Shown: positions 43,164 through 43,310 of the stretch, in pieces
How the letters are laid out: every line of letters begins with the position of its first letter
How positions within the stretch are numbered: the first letter of the stretch is position 1
Assembly (NCBI GenBank): GCA_902500785.1
Contig: CABVRW010000018.1
Location: 19,582-62,891 of the forward strand
DNA from: an uncultured Nitrospira sp.
GTDB lineage: Bacteria; Nitrospirota; Nitrospiria; Nitrospirales; Nitrospiraceae
Length of the DNA: 43,310 nucleotides
Reading direction: 5' to 3'
Notes under the pieces: model-generated
What the model was told of the DNA's origin: nothing
Database searches by the model: none
The model's input: the letters and a program-made list of their open reading frames with translations, nothing else
Made by a program: the position numbers and the translations under genes

Positions 43164-43310
43164 GATCCTCTCCGTGCTGTCCTGAGCGGCCATCCGACCC
43201 CGTGCCTTCGTGTCGACAGGCTCGCCAAGAGTATGGATACGCGGCGATCAATTCATGGGCCCTGTCGGCATCAGGAACGCCCGCTGGCGGACTTTTCCGC
43301 GTCGTATTAG
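43164..43310. other. Terminal 147 bases without a recognised gene
   Basis: After the cysE stop no convincing gene, hairpin terminator or promoter is seen. An ATG at 43,255 opens a frame that is still open at the window end (GPVGIRNARWRTFPRRI), but it is too short to judge and lacks a clear ribosome-binding site. Confidence 0.4.

Overview
The window is a densely packed bacterial chromosome segment with every recognisable gene on the + strand. Most of it (about 1-31,919) is a surface or exopolysaccharide locus of the Wzx/Wzy type. The remainder is nucleotide-sugar, central-carbon and housekeeping genes. Codon use, the moderately high GC of the flanks, the DhnA-type class I aldolase beside a class 1 FBPase, and the PIN/TRAM-IspD-IspF-CysE block would fit a Nitrospira-like member of the Nitrospirota. 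That assignment is an inference from general gene style; there is no marker gene here to prove it. No tRNA, rRNA, CRISPR array, transposase or integrase was seen. No gene-free stretch exceeds about 155 bases.

Layout. (1) 1-1,941: gmd (cut by the window start) and fcl, which make GDP-L-fucose. (2) 2,096-6,261: an asparagine-synthase-like amidotransferase and a heparinase II/III-fold protein. (3) 6,346-18,570: a lower-GC block with a tyvelose-epimerase-like SDR, a glycosyltransferase, a Wzx flippase, a CmcI-like protein, neuB-neuC-neuA, a KpsC/KpsS-like transferase candidate, a second AsnB-like amidotransferase and a methyltransferase. (4) 18,704-30,511: glycosyltransferases and methyltransferases, a Wzy polymerase fused to a glycosyltransferase, and a second Wzx. 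(5) 30,519-31,919: a WcaJ-type initiating phosphoglycosyltransferase. (6) 32,056-36,389: KdsC-like phosphatase, bifunctional ManC, ManB and a DUF3108 protein. (7) 36,523-38,481: fbp and a class I aldolase. (8) 38,509-43,163: HtrA/DegP protease, a YacL-like PIN/TRAM protein, ispD, ispF and cysE.

How it works together (inference). Aldolase and FBPase supply fructose-6-phosphate. ManC (isomerase domain), ManB and ManC (guanylyltransferase domain) turn it into GDP-mannose, and Gmd and Fcl into GDP-L-fucose. NeuC, NeuB and NeuA could make a CMP-activated sialic or related nonulosonic acid. WcaJ loads the first sugar on undecaprenyl phosphate, the glycosyltransferases extend the repeat unit, and methyltransferases and amidotransferases decorate it. 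Wzx flips it and the Wzy domain polymerises it. Outer-membrane export and chain-length genes (Wza/Wzc/Wzz) are not in the window.

The most unusual points are the Wzy-glycosyltransferase fusion, the compact neu cassette followed by a capsule-type transferase candidate in a GC-poor block, a G9 tract inside an amidotransferase gene, palindrome-associated in-frame inserts in two glycosyltransferases, and a consensus promoter followed by a strong hairpin upstream of fbp.
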